From positions 1-9,952 of the forward strand of contig NZ_CAKTTZ010000061.1 of the NCBI RefSeq assembly GCF_934617235.1: DNA of 9,952 bases, given 5' to 3'. Below the pieces are notes generated by a model. That model did no database searches and was not told the DNA's origin. It saw only the letters and a program-made list of their open reading frames with translations. The DNA comes from an uncultured Ellagibacter sp. (GTDB lineage Bacteria > Actinomycetota > Coriobacteriia > Coriobacteriales > Eggerthellaceae). Position numbers and translations under genes: made by a program. Below are positions 6,119 through 9,952 of this stretch, one piece after another (within the stretch, counting starts at the first letter, position 1; the number at the start of each line of letters is the position of its first letter).

Positions 6119-7135
6119 ATGACCACGTACCATCTGAAGGTGACCATCGGCGAAACCGAACCGCCCGTTTGGCGCAAAATCGCAGTCCCGAACCATATCA
6201 CCTTCCATCAACTTCACCTCGTCATCCAGGAATGCTTCCAATGGCAGGACTACCATCTCTACAAGTTCGAATTGCCCGATGTGGAAAGCCCGATCACGAG
6301 GCTGTTCGGCGACCCGTTCATCGACGAGGGAAACGATATCGACGCCCGCGAGATGCTCATCGACCCGTACATCGCCAAAGGCGGCAGGTTCCGGTATATC
6401 TACGATTTCGGCGATTGGTGGGAGCACGTCATCGACGTGCTCGACATCGACCCGCTCGACGACGCTCGCGCCCCGCGCGTGACGGCATCTCAAGGTGAGA
6501 GCATGATCGAGGACGCGGGGGGCGTGGGCGGATACTACCGTATTATGGACATCCTTCACGATGCGCGAAACCCCAGGCACGAGGAAATAGAGAGATGGGT
6601 CGAGTGGCAGGCGCCCAAGCCCTTCTCCGCCGACACCGCCAACGCGCACATGGACGAGCTGCTCTACTTCCCGAAGGCGGCCTACAGCAGTAGCGCCGCT
6701 CCCGATGCGGGAATCTGCCCGGCGCGTCGCGTCAAGCTCCGGGACGTCGTCGACGCCCTCGAGTACCAATCGGACGCCCTCGCCGCCTATATCGACCTCG
6801 ATGCCGTCGAGGTGAGGATGCTCTTCTTCGAGGACTTTGTCGGCCAGGAAGAATACGAGCGCTCGCTCAGGGAATTCGAAAGCTGCAACTCCCTCATGCT
6901 CCCGAGGCCGGAAGAGCTCGACGACTACGGGGTCATGCGCAGCTTCGCTCTCATGCAGGAAGGTGTCGCAGGCGATCGTCTGAAGCGGGCGGTCGAGGGC
7001 AGAGGAGCCTTCAAGCGCTTCAAGAGCGAGGTTGCCAAGCTCGGGATCGAGGAGGATTGGCTCGCCTTCCGCGATGAATCGAGGGCGGAAACGGCGCGAG
7101 ACTTCCTAGAGGCCAACGGCGTGCGCTGGGCATAG
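6119..7135 (+). CDS. pRiA4b ORF-3-like protein with UPF0158-like C-terminal domain
   Basis: A 338-residue protein that appears to join two families. Residues ~1-165 match the plasmid pRiA4b ORF-3-like domain (PF07929): PPVWRKIAVP (15-24), FHQLHLVIQECFQW (29-42), the YDFGDWWEHVI signature (95-105) and GGVGGYY (134-140). Residues ~206-338 resemble UPF0158 (PF03682): a KLRDVVDALEYQSD opening (206-219), YIDLD (224-228), then GRGAFKRFKSEV (294-305) and EEDWLAFRDE (311-320). Neither family has a proven biochemical role; pRiA4b-type proteins are usually found on plasmids and other accessory DNA. The ATG at 6119 has AAAAGAGG five bases upstream. It is flanked by spacers on both sides, so it is probably transcribed alone. 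The N-terminal assignment is strong and the C-terminal one fairly strong, both from remembered family consensus. Confidence 0.85.
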   Translation: MTTYHLKVTIGETEPPVWRKIAVPNHITFHQLHLVIQECFQWQDYHLYKFELPDVESPITRLFGDPFIDEGNDIDAREMLIDPYIAKGGRFRYIYDFGDWWEHVIDVLDIDPLDDARAPRVTASQGESMIEDAGGVGGYYRIMDILHDARNPRHEEIERWVEWQAPKPFSADTANAHMDELLYFPKAAYSSSAAPDAGICPARRVKLRDVVDALEYQSDALAAYIDLDAVEVRMLFFEDFVGQEEYERSLREFESCNSLMLPRPEELDDYGVMRSFALMQEGVAGDRLKRAVEGRGAFKRFKSEVAKLGIEEDWLAFRDESRAETARDFLEANGVRWA

Positions 7136-7363
7136 GTTCAGTCTCCTAAGGGTTCGCCGACCCCGATGATTGGCGCGGCGCTGTCGTTCAGGAGGCGCCG
7201 CTTGGCGTTTCGATAGATGAGGGAACGGCGTCGGCTAGGTGAATCGTTTGGAATCTGACCCAATTCCCCTTCGTGAGAAGGCTTCGTCTGCTGCTGGTTG
7301 CCTGTCAGCTCGAAACGAAGGAGGTTCCCTTCTTCGAGCAGAAGCAATCTGGCGCCGCGATGA
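7136..7363. other. Intergenic region with a possible weak terminator
   Basis: GCGGCGC (7175-7181) and GCGCCGC (7195-7201) form a 7-bp stem with a 13-nt loop, 40 nt after the upstream stop. Only a poor T-run (TTGGCGTTT) follows, so termination is uncertain. A minus-strand open frame fills 7138-7347, but I see no start signal or family for it. Nothing else here is supportable. Confidence 0.4.
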
Positions 7364-7410
7364 TTAGAATAGTGTTAGATTGGTTAGAATGTAATAGAAT
7401 AGTGTTAGAT
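7364..7410. promoter_or_regulatory. Five helically spaced TTAGAWT elements (probable operator/promoter)
   Basis: TAGAATAGTGTTAGAT occurs exactly twice, at 7365-7380 and 7395-7410. Read as half-sites, (T/A)TAGA(A/T) begins at 7364, 7375, 7384, 7394 and 7405, with steps of 11, 9, 10 and 11 bp, close to one DNA turn each. The block ends 20 nt before the ATG of a winged-helix regulator. TAGAAT resembles a -10 hexamer, so promoter and operator may overlap. Autoregulation by the downstream protein is the natural inference. Confidence 0.65.
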
Positions 7411-7429
7411 AAAGAAGGGAGATGAGAAG

Positions 7430-8737
7430 ATGAGAAGAGAAGATCAGTCGACCGAGTTCAAGGAAGCGTACGTCGACGACATCAAGAAGACCGTCGTCGC
7501 CTTCGCGAACACGGACGGGGGCACCGTCTTCGTCGGCGTCGACGATTCGGGAAGGGTCGTAGGCGTCGACGACGTCGACAGGACCATCCTTCGCGCGCAA
7601 AACGCGCTTCGCGACGCCATCAAGCCCGACGTGACGATGCACGTGTCGTGCAGCGCGCGGGAAGTCGAGAACAAGACCATCATTGTCGTCGAGGTTCAAA
7701 AAGGAACTTCCCGCCCGTACTATCTTGCAGACAAGGGCATCCGTCCGGCAGGCGTCTACGTTCGCCAGGGCTCGTCCTCCGTGCCCGCTTCTGAGGCGGC
7801 CATACTGCAGATGATCAGGGAAGCGGATGGGGGAAGCTACGAGAGCGCCCGATCGCTCGAGCAGAGCCTCTCTTTCAGCGAAGCGGAGACGGCGTTCGAG
7901 GAGGCGGGGCTGACGTTTGGGGAAGGAAAGCGGCGTACGCTCGGCCTTGTCACCGAGGATGGCGTGCGCACCAACTTGGCGCTCCTCTTGTCCGACCAAT
8001 GCCCGCATACCGTAAAGCTCGCCGTGTTCCAGGGGAGGAAGAAGTCGGTGTTCCGCGATAGGTGTGAGCTGAGCGGATCTGTGCTGAGGCAGCTGGACGG
8101 CGCGTACGAGTACATCAACCGGTTCAACCGGCTTCGCTCGGAGTTCAAGGGGCTGAAGCGGATCGACATGCCGGACTATCCCGAGGAAGCCATCCGCGAG
8201 GCACTGCTGAACACCATCGTCCACAGGGACTACGCGCTGAGCGGGCCCGCCCTCATCAGCATCTTCGACGACAGAATCGAGTTCGTCACGCTCGGGGGGT
8301 TGGTGAAAGGCGTTTCGGCGGACGATATCGCCCTCGGCATCTCCATCCCGCGGAACAAGCGGTTGGCGGAGGTTTTCTACCGCCTGAAGCTCATCGAGGC
8401 GTACGGGACGGGCATCCCAAAGATTAACGAATGCTATGACGGCACCGGGAAGCATCCGGTCATCCAAACGACGCCCAACGCCTTCAAAGTCACCTTGCCC
8501 AATCTGAACTACGACGGCGTCGACCGTCCCGAGCTTAACGGACTGACGGACTCCGAGAAGAGGGCGTGCCGGCTGTTCGAGAGCAATCCCGTCGTGAAGC
8601 GCAGCGACATCGAGCAGTCGCTTGGCGTTTCCCAGACCATGGCAATCAGAATCCTCTCCCACCTGGGCGACAAGGGCCTTATCCAACGCGAGGGGGCAGG
8701 GAGGAGCACGCGGTATCGCCGCGCCGAGACATCTTGA
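7430..8737 (+). CDS. AlbA_2 / HATPase_c_4 / winged-helix transcriptional regulator
   Basis: A 435-residue protein with the three-part layout of Schlafen-AlbA_2 regulators. Residues ~1-120 are the AlbA_2 domain (PF04326): STEFKE (7-12) and the FANTDGGTVFVGVDDSG strand-loop (25-41). Residues ~245-355 carry the GHKL-type HATPase_c_4 half (PF13749): REALLNTIVHRDY (256-268), then IFDDRIEFVTLGGL (278-291), and RNKRLAEVFYRLKLIEAYGT (308-327). A winged helix-turn-helix lies at ~373-432, with SDIEQSLGVSQTMAIRIL (392-409) as the likely recognition region. The family is regarded as ATP-binding DNA-associated regulators, common in accessory regions, with ligands mostly unknown. AAGAAGGGAG (7412-7421) places the ribosome binding site 8 nt before the ATG; an ATG at 7422 is out of frame. 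The upstream phased repeats suggest it controls its own promoter. Confidence 0.9.
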   Translation: MRREDQSTEFKEAYVDDIKKTVVAFANTDGGTVFVGVDDSGRVVGVDDVDRTILRAQNALRDAIKPDVTMHVSCSAREVENKTIIVVEVQKGTSRPYYLADKGIRPAGVYVRQGSSSVPASEAAILQMIREADGGSYESARSLEQSLSFSEAETAFEEAGLTFGEGKRRTLGLVTEDGVRTNLALLLSDQCPHTVKLAVFQGRKKSVFRDRCELSGSVLRQLDGAYEYINRFNRLRSEFKGLKRIDMPDYPEEAIREALLNTIVHRDYALSGPALISIFDDRIEFVTLGGLVKGVSADDIALGISIPRNKRLAEVFYRLKLIEAYGTGIPKINECYDGTGKHPVIQTTPNAFKVTLPNLNYDGVDRPELNGLTDSEKRACRLFESNPVVKRSDIEQSLGVSQTMAIRILSHLGDKGLIQREGAGRSTRYRRAETS

Positions 8738-8781
8738 AAACCCTCGTCGGCGGGAATCGGGCAAAACCTTGAACGTTGTAA

Positions 8782-8809
8782 AAGCCAGGAAGTGAATGCT
8801 TCCTGGCTT
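8782..8809. terminator. Hairpin terminator, possibly bidirectional
   Basis: AAGCCAGGAAG (8782-8792) pairs exactly with CTTCCTGGCTT (8799-8809) around a 6-nt loop, 44 nt after the regulator's stop. On the plus strand only TTCTTC follows. On the minus strand the stem is followed by a TTTT run, so it could also stop transcription arriving from the right. Confidence 0.65.
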
Positions 8810-9476
8810 CTTCAGTGCGCCCATGAGATCTATGTTGCTCGTCGAGCGTATGGAAGGTCCCCTGCATAACCTTGCGCGACTTATTAGCAGTGAATTCTCT
8901 TTGAGGACTATCTCGAGGCTTCGGCGGAGAGCTGCTTTGCTTTGTGCAGTCCTCCAATTCCTCCATCGCGGCAATCGGATCTTCTTGGAACGCTCCCCAG
9001 GCGAACCATGCAAGCCCGTCCGTCGCATGGATTTCGATGATATTCCTCACTGCCTTTTTCAAGATGACGCGGCAACGCTCTTTCTTCTCATCGAATGCAT
9101 CTATTCTCAATATAGGCGTCAATTTTTTAGTATACTACTCGATTCATATGCCCCGCACCCATGTCGAGAGGCAAAGATTGGCCACACCCCCTTTCCCGTC
9201 GAAGAGAGGGCGTGGCCATATATCATCAAATCGTGCCGCCGTTCGGAGAAGTCTCCGTTGAAGACGCCTGCGTTGCGGCACTTTCATATCCGTGGACACC
9301 GGCTGGACTGGCCCACGCTTCGCTTCGTTCGGCATGAGGATTGTCGCTTCCGTATGACTCTGTAAGCGCACGTACCGGCAACTCGATTGCTGGCGCGCAA
9401 ACAAAATTTGCGAGCTCCTCGACGCTCTCGAACGGGCGGCGCGGCCGTGATGGCTGTGTGAATCGGGCAGGTTCCG
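8810..9476. other. Region without a convincing gene
   Basis: Long frames are open on both strands, but none shows a ribosome binding site or a recognisable family. Structural items are a palindrome TAGTATACTA (9128-9137) joined to a T-run, an imperfect stem with TGGCCAC (9179-9185) against GTGGCCA (9212-9218), CGGAGA/TCTCCG around two bases (9244-9257), and CGCAAA/TTTGCG (9396-9412). A minus-strand TTG frame from 9122 encodes about 50 protein-like residues before turning low-complexity. This may be decayed accessory DNA. Confidence 0.45.
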
Positions 9477-9824
9477 CTATCCGCGCACGGCGAGCTCCCG
9501 CTGCACCATGCGGCCGATGAACCGCATGTCGCGCACGGCGACGCTCGCCACCGCGACCTTCGCGCAGTTGGGGTGCTTGCCGCCGGCGGCGAGGGCCCTG
9601 TACTGCCCTGTACCGCTTGTTGTTACGATAACGGCGCGGATCTTATCGTAGCGGCGATGCGCTGATGGCGCCTTTTCCGAGCGCACCGGTAGCCACGACG
9701 AGCTGTTTAGATGAGCCTTCGCGGCTTCGTTCCGGGTGGTAGCTTCTTCTTGCGTCGGCAACGGCTGCTGAAGCTTAGATAGCACCTTGTTCGCGCGGGG
9801 ATGCATTTTCGAGGGGGGAGACAT
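9477..9824 (-). pseudogene. Possible 3' remnant of an IS110-like transposase
   Basis: The minus-strand frame ends in a stretch shaped like the C-terminus of IS110/IS116-type transposases: YRALAAGGKHPNCAKVAVA, then a short interruption, then MRFIGRMVQREL and a stop. Family members usually end with Y-x2-L-x3-GK, a run of hydrophobics and a basic helix. Upstream of about 9655 the frame loses any resemblance and becomes low-complexity, and the ATG at 9824 has no family support. No DDED/RuvC-like half is visible, so the element is truncated or decayed, or the match is fortuitous. The coordinates give the open frame; the recognisable part is about 9480-9600. Confidence 0.35.
9624..9650 (+). repeat. 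25-bp direct repeat, right copy, containing a perfect inverted repeat
   Basis: Bases 9624-9648 match 5734-5758 at 23 of 25 positions, same orientation. This copy also contains TACGATAA (9624-9631) and its exact complement TTATCGTA (9643-9650) around an 11-nt spacer. Such symmetry suits a recombinase or repressor site. In the left copy the right-hand arm is degraded. The site lies inside the minus-strand frame ending at 9477. Confidence 0.6.
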
Positions 9825-9952
9825 GCCAGAAATCGGGTGGTTTTCATCAACTTGGGAAGGGGCTGCGGGGCGGATGATCGCGTCCCGATTTGTGGTGTAT
9901 CAAGGGCCATCGCCGGAACCGCCGGCCACCCTTGCCAGGCGAATGCTACCCT

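Noticed and set aside
7138..7347. A 69-codon minus-strand open frame filling the spacer before the AlbA_2 regulator
   Set aside because: It begins only at a TTG without a clear ribosome binding site, has no recognisable family, and contains the GCGGCGC/GCGCCGC stem. A stop 2 nt from the neighbouring stop is suggestive but not enough.
7364..7410. CRISPR-like array
   Set aside because: The repeat units are short, phased by about 10 bp and have no unique spacers or cas genes; an operator array fits better.
7364..9028. A 554-codon minus-strand frame opposite the AlbA_2 regulator
   Set aside because: It is a shadow of the plus-strand gene, which has clear domains, start and ribosome binding site; its own translation is Arg/Val/Leu-rich without motifs.
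8796..9365. A 189-codon plus-strand open frame after the regulator
   Set aside because: Its start lies inside the terminator hairpin, it lacks a ribosome binding site, and the translation shows no recognisable motif or ordinary protein composition.
1..9952. tRNA or rRNA genes
   Set aside because: By eye I found no tRNA-like T-arm with matching acceptor stem or CCA end, and no rRNA signature. A covariance-model scan (tRNAscan/Infernal) would settle this.

Overview
The window looks like a chromosomal stretch from an anaerobic, moderately GC-rich actinobacterium. The best guess is the Eggerthellaceae/Coriobacteriia (relatives of Slackia, Adlercreutzia, Eggerthella and Gordonibacter). This rests on gene content: several two-module flavin/Fe-S reductases of the old yellow enzyme (OYE) type beside a short-chain dehydrogenase and an MFS transporter, plus an AlbA/GHKL-type regulator. 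It is inference from protein families; no database search was run.

Left part (about 1-5.7 kb), all on the plus strand. The window opens inside the 3' end of an OYE-type flavin reductase. Next come a short-chain dehydrogenase/reductase (SDR), a terminator-like hairpin and a second, complete OYE/Fe-S/FAD reductase. A 264-nt spacer rich in inverted repeats leads into an MFS transporter, a SlyD-like FKBP prolyl isomerase and a tiny cysteine-rich protein, closed by a good intrinsic terminator. The simplest reading is a reductive pathway module for an imported small molecule: transporter for entry or exit, two enoate-type reductases for activated C=C bonds, and an SDR for a ketone/alcohol step. This is the logic of bile-acid (BaiCD/BaiH plus HSDH) and isoflavone (daidzein to equol) reduction. 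The real substrate cannot be read from sequence.

Right part (about 5.7-9.95 kb) has a different, accessory character. A gene-poor stretch with possible remnants precedes a protein joining a pRiA4b-ORF3-like N-terminus to a UPF0158-like C-terminus. A spacer then ends in five helically spaced TTAGAWT-type elements directly before a gene for an AlbA_2/HATPase_c_4/winged-helix regulator. A hairpin follows, then about 1.1 kb without a convincing gene. Near the right edge, on the minus strand, is the possible tail of an IS110-like transposase.

A 25-bp sequence (23/25 identical, same orientation) occurs at 5734-5758 and 9624-9648, so the two accessory genes are bracketed by a direct repeat. Both genes could lie on a small inserted island, but no integrase is visible. 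The last ~130 nt of the window hold nothing I can support.
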